From positions 62,001-126,000 of the forward strand of contig NZ_SPQZ01000003.1 of assembly GCF_004570845.1 (NCBI RefSeq): DNA of 64,000 nucleotides, written 5' to 3'. Positions 1 to 8,470 of this stretch are shown here, in pieces. The notes beneath the pieces were generated by a model, which saw only the letters and a list, made by a program, of their open reading frames with translations, was not told the origin of the DNA and searched no databases. Numbering within the stretch: position 1 is the first letter of the stretch; every line of letters starts with the position of its first letter. The position numbers and the translations under genes are program-made. The stretch comes from Orlajensenia leifsoniae. GTDB taxonomy: Bacteria; Actinomycetota; Actinomycetes; Actinomycetales; Microbacteriaceae.

Positions 1-507
1 GCCGTGACCGACGAGAACGTCGCGGCCAGCCTGTCGCGATCGCAGAAGGACCTCGCAGAGCACGGCTTCGCGGTGCAGAGCGTGCTCGCCACCCTCGGAC
101 CGCACACCACGCGCCTGCAGAACTCGCAGCCGTTCACCCTGCAGCTGCCCAACCTCTGGCACTTGGCGACGGACGTCGAGGGGGTGCTGCACGACGGCTC
201 GACATCACTCGACCTGGTCGCCGCGATGCATCCGACAGCGGCTGTCGCGGGCACGCCGACGGATGCCGCCCTGACGATCATCCGCGAGCTCGAGCCCTTC
301 GACCGCGGTCGCTACGCCGGGCCCGTGGGCTGGATCGACGCCCACGGCGACGGCGAGTGGGCCATCGCCCTGCGCTGCGCCCAGGTGGACGCCGATGACA
401 GCGTTCGGGCATATGCCGGATGCGGCATAGTCGCCGACAGCGTGCCGGCCGAGGAGCTGGCGGAGTCGCGCATCAAGTTCCGGCCGATCGTCGAAGTGTT
501 CGCCTGA
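1..507 (+). CDS. menF: Isochorismate synthase, C-terminal part (cut by window edge)
   Basis: The reading frame is open from base 1, so the gene begins outside the window; the GTG at base 4 is probably internal. Visible are 168 codons of a chorismate-binding domain, with the family segment around YAGPVGWIDAHGDGEW and the C-terminal stretch ending IKFRPIVEVF. Isochorismate synthase isomerises chorismate to isochorismate, the first committed step toward menaquinone. Its position beside menD and the other men genes supports MenF over a salicylate or siderophore enzyme. It faces ppk2 tail to tail, with a hairpin between them. Confidence 0.85.
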   Translation, partial: AVTDENVAASLSRSQKDLAEHGFAVQSVLATLGPHTTRLQNSQPFTLQLPNLWHLATDVEGVLHDGSTSLDLVAAMHPTAAVAGTPTDAALTIIRELEPFDRGRYAGPVGWIDAHGDGEWAIALRCAQVDADDSVRAYAGCGIVADSVPAEELAESRIKFRPIVEVFA

Positions 508-536
508 CCCGCTCGCTGAGGGCCGAACTCAGCGGG
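508..536. terminator. Hairpin between convergent menF and ppk2
   Basis: The bases just after the menF stop form a stem: CGCTGAG pairs with CTCAGCG around the loop GGCCGAA, with further pairing outside (CCCGCT/AGCGGG). There is no strong T run. It sits between two convergent genes and could end transcription both ways. The sequence is related to the B variant of the repeat family found at other gene ends in this window. Confidence 0.5.
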
Positions 537-544
537 CACTCCCC

Positions 545-1402
545 TCAGCTGGCCGCCAGCCGCGCCTTCTCGTGCTCGACGTCGTACTCGGGCTTCGGCC
601 ACTGCGGGTCGATCGACTGCAGCGCGTCGATGAGCAGGTGCTGCACCGCCAGGCGGGCGTACCACTTGCGGTTGGCCGGAACGACGTACCAGGGAGCATC
701 CGTCGTCGACGTCTCGTCGAACACGCGCTGGTATGCGGCCTGGTAGTCGTTCCAGAGCAGCCTCTCCGTCACGTCGCCGGGGTTGTACTTCCAGTGCTTG
801 TCGGGACGCTCGAGGCGGGCTGCTAGCCGTTCCTTCTGCTCGTCCGAGCTGATGTGCAGCATCACCTTCACGATGACGGTGCCGTTCGCGACCAGCTCCT
901 CCTCGAACGCGACGATGTCGTGGAAGCGCTGGGCGATCACGTCGTCGGGGGCGAGCTTGCGCACGGAGCCGATGAGCACGTCCTCGTAGTGCGAGCGGTC
1001 GAAGACTCCGATCTGTCCGGCGCGCGGCACCTCCCGGTGCACCCTCCAGAGGAAGTCGTGCGCCAGCTCCTCCTCGGTCGGCGCCTTGAAGGCATGCAGG
1101 TGCACACCGCCCGGGTCGACGGCGCCCACGACGTGCTTCACAATGCCGCCCTTGCCCGCGGTGTCCATCGCCTGCAGCACCAGCAGAACCGATCGCGTGC
1201 CGCCGACAGTGCTGTCGGCGAAGAACTTCTCCTGCAGGGTGGCGAGCACCTCTGCGCCCTCGGCGAGCGCTCCGACGGCGTCGCGCTTGCGCCCGGCGTA
1301 GCCCGGGGTGGCGTCAGGATCGGCGTCGGCGAGCAGGAACCCCGGCTCGACACGCAGCAGCGGCGCGGGATCCTCGCGCCAGAAGGTCTCGAATTCGGCC
1401 AA
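545..1402 (-). CDS. ppk2: Polyphosphate kinase 2 family protein
   Basis: A 285-residue PPK2-family protein, which moves phosphate between polyphosphate and nucleotides or AMP. The P-loop-like segment QAMDTAGKGG lies at about residues 77-86, followed by the Walker B region FDRSHYED and the conserved end of the domain (VPANRKWYARL). Length is that of one PPK2 domain. The start is a TTG at 1402, chosen because GGGAGG lies six bases upstream and no ATG or GTG fits the domain edge. The gene lies between menF and menD without an obvious link to quinone synthesis. Whether it prefers AMP, ADP or GDP cannot be read from the sequence. Confidence 0.85.
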   Translation of the reverse strand: MAEFETFWREDPAPLLRVEPGFLLADADPDATPGYAGRKRDAVGALAEGAEVLATLQEKFFADSTVGGTRSVLLVLQAMDTAGKGGIVKHVVGAVDPGGVHLHAFKAPTEEELAHDFLWRVHREVPRAGQIGVFDRSHYEDVLIGSVRKLAPDDVIAQRFHDIVAFEEELVANGTVIVKVMLHISSDEQKERLAARLERPDKHWKYNPGDVTERLLWNDYQAAYQRVFDETSTTDAPWYVVPANRKWYARLAVQHLLIDALQSIDPQWPKPEYDVEHEKARLAAS

Positions 1403-1465
1403 CGGATGCCTCCCTGCGTCGCGGATTCCCCCATCCTGCCCTACGGGCGAGGGACTTCCCAGTGG

Positions 1466-1500
1466 TTCGACCGCGGACTCCGCCCGGGCCGCAGCGAGCG
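1466..1500. repeat. Intergenic repeat, variant A, between ppk2 and menD
   Basis: A copy of the short element that reads TTCGACCGCGGACTCC and ends with CAGCGAGCG. Related copies lie near 8424-8461, 27866-27906, 34160-34216, 36521-36609 and 49359-49550, nearly always just after the end of a gene. Confidence 0.6.
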
Positions 1501-1509
1501 TGAAGGGCG

Positions 1510-3246
1510 TCAGCGCGGCAGCGGGACCTCGAGGATGGTGGGACCCGTGACGGGCGCTGTGAGCGCATCCGTCAGTCGCCCCTGGTTCTCGGCGCGCCGG
1601 TACTCCCAGCCGTACGCTGCCGCCAGGGCCGAGAGGTCGGCGGACTGGGGGGTGTAGAGCACGCGGTCGAAGGCATCGCGAGGAGCGCTGGCGGCGACCT
1701 CCAGGGTGTCGAAGATGGTGCCGCCGCCGTCGTTGCCGACCACGAGCAGCACTCGAGGGCGCACCTCTCCGGTCCCGATGAGCAGCGAACCGGCATCGTG
1801 CAGCAGCGTGAGATCGCCGAGCAGCACTCTGGTGACCCCGGGCGCTCCGCCGGCCTGACTGGCGACGGCGATGCCGAGAGCTGTGGAGACGGTGCCGTCG
1901 ATTCCGGCGAGACCGCGGTTGGAGTGCACCCTGATGCGCTTTCCGGGCACGGCGCGGTCTGCGTCGCGGATGAGGCGCGACGCGCCGAACATCAACCTGT
2001 CGTGCGGCCAGGTGGCGCTCCACAGCGCCTCCACGAGCATCCGCCTGTCGATGGCCTTCTTCACGGCCGCGAGCTCCACCTTGAGGAACTCGCGCCGGGC
2101 GTCCACTCCCGAACCGAGCGGCACGAGCGAGTCGGTGCCGGCCTCGATCGCCGCGTCGCGCAGCGCCCGGCTCGTGGCCACCCAGCGTCCGATCCAGCGG
2201 CGCTCGTCGGTGGTCTGCTCGTGGGCCTCGACGCGCACGGCCGGGGCGAAGACCGCACTGTGGCCGGGGTCGTAGCCCTCGGCAGCGGTCGGGTTGACGA
2301 CGATGGTCGCGACGCCCTCCCTCCTGAGCAGGGCGGGCACCTCCCGACTGAGCGTCGGATGCCCGAACACGACGGCGCGCTCGACGCGACCTCCGAAGTC
2401 CTCGTCGGCGAGCAACTCGCGGTACGACACGACGAGTTGAGGCCCGAAGCGCGCGCCGCTCGACAGCTCGGCGAGCAGCGGCCAGCCGCCGGCCCGCGCC
2501 ACGGCCTCGGCCTGCTCCCCCGCTCCGTGCCCGGCGATGATGACGGTGCGCGGTCCCTGACTCAGGACGAGGGCGTCGGATGCGGCATCCGGGACGACGG
2601 CGGCATCCGGCGCGGGCGCGGGCGCGGGTGCATCCACCGCGGGCGCGTGGGTCGTTGCGCCTTCGGAACGCGGCGCGCCCGACGACAGCGGCTCGCGGTA
2701 CTGCAGGTTGAGGTGGACGGGGCCCGGATTCGATGCATCCGTCGCCGCAGCGATCGCCCGGGCGGCGAGCGACGAGACGGCGGCAACGTCACCGGCACCG
2801 ACCGGTGCGTCGACGTCGGCCTCGAGCCGAACCGCTCCCCCGAACATCCCGGGCTGCACCGTCGTCTGGTTCGCCCTGATCCCGCGCAGTTCGACGGGCC
2901 GATCGGCGCTCAGCACGACGAGCGGAACCCGGGAGTGATGAGCCTCGAGAACGGCAGGGTGCAGGTTGGCGACGGCCGTGCCCGACGTGGTCACGACCAG
3001 GGCCGGCACACCCGTCTCGATGCCCAGGCCGAGCGCGAGGAAGCCGGCGCCACGCTCGTCGAGGCGCACGTGCAACCGCAACACCCCGGCATCGGCCAGC
3101 GCCGCTGCGGCGAGCGCCAGGGCCTGGGAGCGTGATCCGGGGCAGACGACGACGTCGAGCACGCCGAGGCGCGCGAACGATTCGAGCAGCGCGAACGCCG
3201 CATCAGACGCTGGGCTCTCGCTGACGGGTGCTGGAGCCTCAGGCAT
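1510..3246 (-). CDS. menD: 2-succinyl-5-enolpyruvyl-6-hydroxy-3-cyclohexene-1-carboxylate synthase (MenD)
   Basis: A 578-residue thiamine-diphosphate enzyme that joins isochorismate and 2-oxoglutarate. The N-terminal part carries the MenD segment [14 protein letters not shown] and, further on, RGIRANQTT; the C-terminal part has the ThDP/metal site [10 protein letters not shown]. Length matches the family. It starts with ATG at 3246 and overlaps the end of the upstream PLDc_N-type gene by 8 bases, so the two are probably co-transcribed and translationally coupled. It supplies the substrate later converted by MenC, MenE and MenB, all encoded within 6 kb. Confidence 0.95.
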   Translation of the reverse strand: MPEAPAPVSESPASDAAFALLESFARLGVLDVVVCPGSRSQALALAAAALADAGVLRLHVRLDERGAGFLALGLGIETGVPALVVTTSGTAVANLHPAVLEAHHSRVPLVVLSADRPVELRGIRANQTTVQPGMFGGAVRLEADVDAPVGAGDVAAVSSLAARAIAAATDASNPGPVHLNLQYREPLSSGAPRSEGATTHAPAVDAPAPAPAPDAAVVPDAASDALVLSQGPRTVIIAGHGAGEQAEAVARAGGWPLLAELSSGARFGPQLVVSYRELLADEDFGGRVERAVVFGHPTLSREVPALLRREGVATIVVNPTAAEGYDPGHSAVFAPAVRVEAHEQTTDERRWIGRWVATSRALRDAAIEAGTDSLVPLGSGVDARREFLKVELAAVKKAIDRRMLVEALWSATWPHDRLMFGASRLIRDADRAVPGKRIRVHSNRGLAGIDGTVSTALGIAVASQAGGAPGVTRVLLGDLTLLHDAGSLLIGTGEVRPRVLLVVGNDGGGTIFDTLEVAASAPRDAFDRVLYTPQSADLSALAAAYGWEYRRAENQGRLTDALTAPVTGPTILEVPLPR

Positions 3247-3643
3247 CCGCGCGGCCGGGCTTGTCGCCGTCGGTGCGGTGGTCGGGGTCGACGTCGGTCT
3301 CGGGATCTTCAGCCTCGGCGCGAGCGTCGAGGTCGGCGAGCTCCTGCTCCATCCGGCGGATGCGCTCCTCCTGAGCGGCGTCGCGCTTCAGGCGACCGAG
3401 GAATTCGGGGTCGTCGTCGGGGGCGACGGTGCGAGCACCACCGCGCGCGCTCTTGGCACGACGACCACGGCCGACGAGGAACCAGAGCGCTCCACCGACG
3501 AGCGGCACGAGGATGATGACGAGCAGCCACACGCCCTTGGGCAGCCCTCGAACGCGGCGGCGGTCGAACAGTGCGCAGTCGATGATCGAATAGATCATGA
3601 ACACGACGGCCGCCACAACGAGGCCGACGAGCAAACGAGTCAT
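3239..3643 (-). CDS. Small membrane protein with PLDc_N-type domain
   Basis: 134 residues. Two N-terminal hydrophobic segments (about 3-24 and 40-60) surround a short loop, in the pattern of the PLDc_N domain that precedes phospholipase D nucleases but here stands alone. The C-terminal half is charged and probably cytoplasmic, with a short helical stretch ([21 protein letters not shown]). Function is unknown. The gene looks leaderless: TAGACT at 3650-3655, then six bases, then the ATG. It lies directly upstream of menD, overlapping it by 8 bases. Confidence 0.75.
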   Translation of the reverse strand: MTRLLVGLVVAAVVFMIYSIIDCALFDRRRVRGLPKGVWLLVIILVPLVGGALWFLVGRGRRAKSARGGARTVAPDDDPEFLGRLKRDAAQEERIRRMEQELADLDARAEAEDPETDVDPDHRTDGDKPGRADA

Positions 3644-3737
3644 GGGGCAAGTCTAGGCATCATTCCTGCACGATCCCGGGGACTGCAGAACTCCGTCGCG
3701 ACAGGGGGCACCCAGCCGCCGATCGTAGACTTGAGAG

Positions 3738-4109
3738 GTGAAGGCTTCCTCCTGGGTGACGTACACCGTTCTGCGACTGCTCGCGTTCTTCGTGCCGTTC
3801 GCGGTGCTGATGCTCGTGAACGTGCCGTGGTACGTCTCCGCCATCGTCGCCGCCCTGTTCGGGCTGGCGTTCTCCTACATCTTCCTGCGCCGTCCGCGCG
3901 AGAAGGTGGCCACGTCGATCTACGAATCCCGCCACCGTGACAAGCCGCTGGTGAACGCCGACGACGAGAGCGAAGACGCCGCCATCGATGACGCCTCGAC
4001 GACGGATGCCGCCCCTGGAGCCCCAGCTGCAGGTTACGGCTCGGCATCCGTCAGCTCGCAGAAGGCCACGAGTGACGCCGGCGGCTCAGAGGGCGAACGC
4101 CAGTCCTAG
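3738..4109 (+). CDS. DUF4229 family membrane protein
   Basis: 123 residues with two membrane segments (about residues 6-27 and 31-50), then a conserved basic turn (FLRRPREKVATSIYESRHRD) and a low-complexity acidic/Ala tail. This is the DUF4229 pattern, a family commonly found beside menA in Actinobacteria. Function is unknown. The GTG start at 3738 is preceded by TAGACT at 3726-3731 and six bases, so the mRNA should be leaderless. Its 3' end overlaps the convergent menA by 24 bases. Confidence 0.75.
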   Translation: MKASSWVTYTVLRLLAFFVPFAVLMLVNVPWYVSAIVAALFGLAFSYIFLRRPREKVATSIYESRHRDKPLVNADDESEDAAIDDASTTDAAPGAPAAGYGSASVSSQKATSDAGGSEGERQS

Positions 4110-5075
4110 TCCGATGCCCATCAGCAGCCCGGTGAAGCTGGTCAGCTGCAGGGCGAGGATGAGCTCGGGCGCGGTCTTCGCCGTGATGGTGATGAGGCAG
4201 GCCGGCAGCGCCAGGAGCAGGGCGAACAGCACCAGCCACGCGAGCGGGTAGAGCAGCGCCAGGAACGCCACGATCACGAACGGCGCCAGCAGGAAGACGC
4301 AGAACAGCGCCTTCGCCCAGCGTGCGCCGATCAGGACGGCGAGGGTGCGCTTGCCCGCGACCTTGTCCTGGGCGATGTCGCGGATGTTGTTGACCATGAG
4401 CACGGCGCAGGCGACCAGCCCGAGGGCGACGCCGGCGAGCCAGCTCTCGAGGTTCACGTCGAGCACCTGAACGAAGGTGCTGCCGGCCGTGGCCACGAGT
4501 CCGAAGAAGATGAAGACGACGAGCTCGCCCAGCCCGAAGTACCCGTACGGACGCTTGCCGCCGGTGTAGAACCAGGCCGCGACGATGGCCACGGCCCCCA
4601 CGGCGAGCAACCACCACTGCTGGCTGGCGATCACGAGCAGCAGGCCGGCGACGGCCGCCAGCCCGAAGAACACCAGCGCGACGGTGAGCACGCGCTTCGG
4701 GGCGACGGCGCCCGACGCGGTGAGGCGGGCGGGTCCGACGCGATGCGCATCCGTTCCCCTGATGCCGTCGGAGTAGTCGTTGGCGTAGTTCACGCCGATC
4801 TGGAGGCAGAGGGCCACCACGAGGCAGAGGAGCGCCCGCACCCAGTGCACGACCTCCGGGTCCGTGAGCACCACGGCGGCACCGGTGCCGGCCGCGACGG
4901 GGCCGACGGCCAGCGTCAGCGTGCGCAGGCGCGCTCCGGACACCCAGTCGCCGAAGGTGACCCGGCCGAGCGGATGCTCCACCCCGGCGGCGCGCTTGGC
5001 CGGGTTGCCGCTGCGGGCCGGGTTCGTGCGGGCTGCGCCGCTGTTCTGCTGGGTCTGTCGTGATGTCTGGGCCAC
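4086..5075 (-). CDS. menA: 1,4-dihydroxy-2-naphthoate polyprenyltransferase (MenA)
   Basis: An integral membrane prenyltransferase that attaches the polyprenyl chain to 1,4-dihydroxy-2-naphthoate. Both Asp-rich motifs are visible: NYANDYSDGIRG and NNIRDIAQDKVAGKRTL, within about eight hydrophobic segments. I chose GTG at 5075 (329 residues) rather than ATG at 5084, because TAGGAT at 5083-5088 and seven bases precede the GTG in the leaderless layout shared by many genes here, and the ATG itself lies inside that -10. The menE gene lies immediately upstream on the same strand, 23 bases away, so menA may also be read from menE transcripts. Confidence 0.9.
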   Translation of the reverse strand: MAQTSRQTQQNSGAARTNPARSGNPAKRAAGVEHPLGRVTFGDWVSGARLRTLTLAVGPVAAGTGAAVVLTDPEVVHWVRALLCLVVALCLQIGVNYANDYSDGIRGTDAHRVGPARLTASGAVAPKRVLTVALVFFGLAAVAGLLLVIASQQWWLLAVGAVAIVAAWFYTGGKRPYGYFGLGELVVFIFFGLVATAGSTFVQVLDVNLESWLAGVALGLVACAVLMVNNIRDIAQDKVAGKRTLAVLIGARWAKALFCVFLLAPFVIVAFLALLYPLAWLVLFALLLALPACLITITAKTAPELILALQLTSFTGLLMGIGLGLAFAL

Positions 5076-5098
5076 GAGGTGCATCCTAAAGGCTGGAG

Positions 5099-6274
5099 CT
5101 ATGCGCGGTACTGCGCCGTGAGTAGCGCGGCGATGGTGCGGCGATCGGGCTTGCCCGAGGCGAGAAGGGGCAGCACGTCGAACTCCCGCAGCACTGCAGG
5201 GCGTGCAGCGACGCCGAGAATTCCTCCGACGTGCGCGCGGATGTCGTCGAGCTGCGGATGCCGCTGCCCGTCCCGCGCGCCCGGCAGGGCGATCGCCGGA
5301 ACCTCTCCCCACTGCGGATGCCGCACGCCGACCACGACGGCGTCCTCGAGTCCGGGCAGCGCACGCACGGCACGCTCCACGGCGTCGAGCGACACCTTCA
5401 CGCCGCCCGAGATGATGACGTTGTCGGCGCGGCCGAGCACGCGGAGCCTGCCGTCCGGGGCCAGCTCGCCGAGGTCGCCGGTGCGATACCACCGGCATCC
5501 GTCGCGCTCGACGAAGGCAGCGGCGGTGCGCTCCTCGGCATCGAGGTAGCCCCACGCGAGGGTGGGACCGGCGAGCTCGACGAGGCCGTCGCGCACGGCG
5601 ATCTGCGTCGACCCGATCGGCACGCCGTCGTAGACGCAGCCTCCAGCGGTCTCGCTCGATCCATAGGTGCGGGTCACGGCCAGGCCGAGCGCGGCGGCGC
5701 GATCGAGCAGGGCCGGGGGCGACGCCTGTCCGCCGAGCAGGATGCGGGTGAAGCGGCGGGCCGCCGAGAGCACGGCATCGTCGTGCTCGGCGGCATCGAC
5801 GATGCGCGCCAGCTGCGCCGGCACCAGGGACGTGAAGTGCAGGTCGGCGGTGAGGCGTGACGCGGCATCCGTGAACGCCCCGGCATCGAAGTGCGCGGCG
5901 TCGAGCAGCACCGGCGTGGTGCCCGCGGCGATCGAGCGCACGAGCACGTTGGCGCCGGCGATGTAGTGCGCGGGCAGGGCGAGCAGCCACTGGCCCGATC
6001 CCCCGATGGCGGCGGCGGATGCCGCGGCCGAGGCGAGCAGGGCTTCGGCGCCCAGCGCCACACGCTTGGGGCGACCGGTCGAGCCGCTGGTCTGCACCAC
6101 GAGCGCGACCTCGTCGGGCACGTTCGGCGCCTGCCCGAGGTCCGCCGCGACGAGCGCGTCGTCGGCGGGTGCGACCGGGAACACGGCAGGACCCGAGCCG
6201 TCGAGGGCTGCGCGCAGACGCTGGAGAACGGCATCCGCGTTCCCGCCATCGACGAGGGCGAGCGGCCTGGTCAC
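5099..6274 (-). CDS. menE: o-Succinylbenzoate--CoA ligase (MenE)
   Basis: A 391-residue member of the AMP-forming acyl-CoA synthetase family, shorter than average as in many actinobacterial MenE. Motifs in order: TSGSTGRPKRV (P-loop), YGSSETAGG, YRTGDLGEL, the hinge GRADNVIISGGVKVS, and the C-terminal catalytic lysine region LASGKPDRR. It activates o-succinylbenzoate (made by MenC) to its CoA ester for MenB. It begins one base after the menB stop, with a GTG start, so translation is likely coupled to menB. Confidence 0.92.
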   Translation of the reverse strand: MTRPLALVDGGNADAVLQRLRAALDGSGPAVFPVAPADDALVAADLGQAPNVPDEVALVVQTSGSTGRPKRVALGAEALLASAAASAAAIGGSGQWLLALPAHYIAGANVLVRSIAAGTTPVLLDAAHFDAGAFTDAASRLTADLHFTSLVPAQLARIVDAAEHDDAVLSAARRFTRILLGGQASPPALLDRAAALGLAVTRTYGSSETAGGCVYDGVPIGSTQIAVRDGLVELAGPTLAWGYLDAEERTAAAFVERDGCRWYRTGDLGELAPDGRLRVLGRADNVIISGGVKVSLDAVERAVRALPGLEDAVVVGVRHPQWGEVPAIALPGARDGQRHPQLDDIRAHVGGILGVAARPAVLREFDVLPLLASGKPDRRTIAALLTAQYRA

Positions 6275-6275
6275 C

Positions 6276-7196
6276 TCAGAACTGCCAGGGGAACGGCGAC
6301 CAGTCCGGCTCGCGCTTCTCGAGGAAGGAGTCGCGCCCCTCGACGGCCTCGTCGGTTCCGTAGGCGAGGCGGGTGGCCTCGCCGGCGAACACCTGCTGGC
6401 CCACGAGCCCGTCGTCGACGGCGTTGAAGGCGAACTTGAGCATGCGGATGGCCGTCGGGGACTTCGTGAGGATCTCGCGGGCCCACTCGATGGCCGTCGA
6501 CTCGAGCTCGGCGTGCGGTACGACGGCGTTCACGGCGCCCATCTCGTAGGCGCGGTCAGCCGAGTACTCGCGGGCGAGGAAGAACACCTCACGGGCGTTC
6601 TTCTGGCCGATCTGTCGCGCGAAGTAGGCGCTGCCGTAGCCGGCGTCGAACGACCCGACGTCGGCGTCCGTCTGCTTGAAGCGCGCCTGCTCGCGGCTGG
6701 CGATGGTGAGATCGCAGACCACGTGCAGCGAGTGCCCGCCGCCGGCCGCCCAGCCGGGAACGACCGCGATGACCACCTTCGGCATGAAGCGGATGAGGCG
6801 CTGCACCTCGAGGATGTGCAGGCGGCCGGAGCGCGCGGCGTCGATGCCCGTTGCAGACTCTCCGTCTGCGTACTTGTACCCGTCACGGCCCCGGATGCGC
6901 TGGTCGCCGCCCGAGCAGAACGCCCAGCCCCCATCCTTGGGGCTGGGTCCGTTGCCCGTGAGCAGCACGACGCCGATGCGCGGATTGGTGCGGGCGTCCT
7001 CGAGGGCCGCGTAGAGCTCGTCGACGGTGTGCGGCCTGAAGGCGTTCCGCACCTCGGGCCGGTTGAACGCGACGCGGGCGATGCGACCGTCGGTGCTGTG
7101 GTGGTACGTGATGTCGGTGAGGCCGTCGTAGCCGGGAACATCCGTCCACTGGCTCGAATCGAAGATCTCGGACACCGCTGCCGGCTGCTGGCTCAT
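6276..7196 (-). CDS. menB: 1,4-dihydroxy-2-naphthoyl-CoA synthase (MenB)
   Basis: A 306-residue crotonase-fold enzyme that closes the second ring of naphthoquinone. Diagnostic MenB segments are CSGGDQRIRG, GWAAGGGHSLHVVCDLT and SFDAGYGSAYFARQIG, and the C-terminus REPDWSPFPWQF is typical. The start ATG at 7196 is preceded by TAGGCT at 7203-7208 and six bases, the leaderless layout, although GGAGG in between could also serve as a close ribosome site. It opens the menB-menE(-menA) unit and is divergent from menC. Confidence 0.95.
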   Translation of the reverse strand: MSQQPAAVSEIFDSSQWTDVPGYDGLTDITYHHSTDGRIARVAFNRPEVRNAFRPHTVDELYAALEDARTNPRIGVVLLTGNGPSPKDGGWAFCSGGDQRIRGRDGYKYADGESATGIDAARSGRLHILEVQRLIRFMPKVVIAVVPGWAAGGGHSLHVVCDLTIASREQARFKQTDADVGSFDAGYGSAYFARQIGQKNAREVFFLAREYSADRAYEMGAVNAVVPHAELESTAIEWAREILTKSPTAIRMLKFAFNAVDDGLVGQQVFAGEATRLAYGTDEAVEGRDSFLEKREPDWSPFPWQF

Positions 7197-7261
7197 GCCT
7201 CCAGCCTATTCGGCGGTGCCGGAGGAGGGCGCGGAGCGTCGTGAGGTGCAACGATGGGGAG

Positions 7262-8239
7262 GTGCCACTGCCGCCGCTCGTCGAACTGCTGTCCTCCGCT
7301 CGTGTCGTCGCGCTTCCGCTGCGCACCAGGTTCCGTGGGATCGAGGTGCGCGAGGCCATGTTGTTCGAGGGCCCGGCGGGTTGGACCGAGTTCTCCCCCT
7401 TCGTCGAGTACGACGATGCCGAGGCCGCGAGCTGGCTGAGCGCCGCCATCGACTTCGGCTGGCGCGAGCTTCCGGTGCCGCTGCGCACCCGCATCCCCGT
7501 GAACGCGACGATTCCCGGGGTGGCCGCAGACGAGGTGGCCGGCATTCTCGCCCGCTACCCCGGATGCCGCACCGCCAAGGTCAAGGTCGCCGGCGGCGAC
7601 GTGTCGCTCACCGACGATGTCGCCCGTGTCGCCGCCGTGCGCGAGGCGCTCGGACCCGAGGGCCGCATCCGTGTCGACGCGAACGGCAACTGGAACGTCG
7701 ACGAGGCCGAGCACGCGGCTCACGCTCTCGAGCCCTTCGACCTGGAGTACATCGAGCAGCCCTGCGCCACGGTCGAGGAGCTCGTCGAGCTGCGTCGCCG
7801 TGTGCGCTACATGAGCATCCCCGTGGCCGCTGATGAGAGCGTGCGCCGCGCCGAGGACCCGCTGGCCGTGGCCGAGGCCGGAGCGGCCGACCTGCTCGTG
7901 ATCAAGGCCCAACCCCTCGGCGGGATCAAGACCGCGCTCCAGATCGTGGGGCGCGCGGGGCTGCCCGTGGTGGTCTCGAGCGCCATCGACACCAGCGTGG
8001 GTCTGTCGATGGGCGCCTTCCTCGCCGCGAGCATTCCCGAATTGGAATACGACTGCGGTCTGGGCACGGCCGAGCTGTTGGCCGCCGACGTCACGACCGA
8101 GCCGTTGTCGGTGACGGATGGCGCCATCGATGTGCGGCGGGTGGTCCCGGATGCCGCCCTCCTCGACCAGCACGCGGCTTCACCCGAGCGCCGCGACTGG
8201 TGGCTGGCGCGGCTGAAGGCCGTGTACGCGTACCTGTAG
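7262..8239 (+). CDS. menC: o-Succinylbenzoate synthase (MenC)
   Basis: An enolase-superfamily dehydratase that makes o-succinylbenzoate. Catalytic positions are all present: the Lys pair in AKVKVAG, metal ligands in RVDANGNW, YIEQPC and VAADESV, and the second Lys in LVIKAQPLGG. I chose GTG at 7262 (325 residues, MPLPPLVEL), because a -10-like AACGAT at 7250-7255 with six bases precedes it; an in-frame GTG at 7241 would add seven unlikely residues. Divergent from menB across a short shared promoter region. Confidence 0.92.
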   Translation: MPLPPLVELLSSARVVALPLRTRFRGIEVREAMLFEGPAGWTEFSPFVEYDDAEAASWLSAAIDFGWRELPVPLRTRIPVNATIPGVAADEVAGILARYPGCRTAKVKVAGGDVSLTDDVARVAAVREALGPEGRIRVDANGNWNVDEAEHAAHALEPFDLEYIEQPCATVEELVELRRRVRYMSIPVAADESVRRAEDPLAVAEAGAADLLVIKAQPLGGIKTALQIVGRAGLPVVVSSAIDTSVGLSMGAFLAASIPELEYDCGLGTAELLAADVTTEPLSVTDGAIDVRRVVPDAALLDQHAASPERRDWWLARLKAVYAYL

Positions 8240-8310
8240 CGGCCCTTCGCCCGCAGAGGCACGGGAGCGCAGCGAGCGCGCCGAAGCGCACCACCCGGTT
8301 CCCCTCCCGC

Positions 8311-8461
8311 TGGTCGAGTAGTGCCCGAGCGCAGCGAGGACACGTATCGAGACCACCCTTCGGGTACGGGTGATCTCGATACGCCGGCTCGCTCCGCTCG
8401 CGGGCTACTCGATCATCGAAGACGCTTCGACCGCGGACTCCGTCCGGGCCTCAGCGAGCGG
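8311..8461. repeat. Intergenic inverted repeat with adjoining variant A element
   Basis: A long imperfect inverted repeat between convergent menC and pulA. The left arm begins near 8311 (GGTCGAGTAG, then GAGCGCAGCGAG and GTATCGAGA) and the right arm runs to about 8412 (TCTCGATACG, GCTCGCTCCGCTCG, CTACTCGA). It is followed at 8424-8461 by a variant A element (GCTTCGACCGCGGACTCC...CAGCGAGCGG). The 231-base gap between the genes holds little else. The same inverted repeat recurs at 44618-44786. Confidence 0.7.
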
Positions 8462-8470
8462 TTCCGTCAC

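Noticed and set aside
5076-5084. ATG at 5084 as the start of menA
   Set aside because: The ATG overlaps TAGGAT, the likely -10. GTG at 5075 is seven bases downstream of it and fits the leaderless layout of the other genes. Not excluded.
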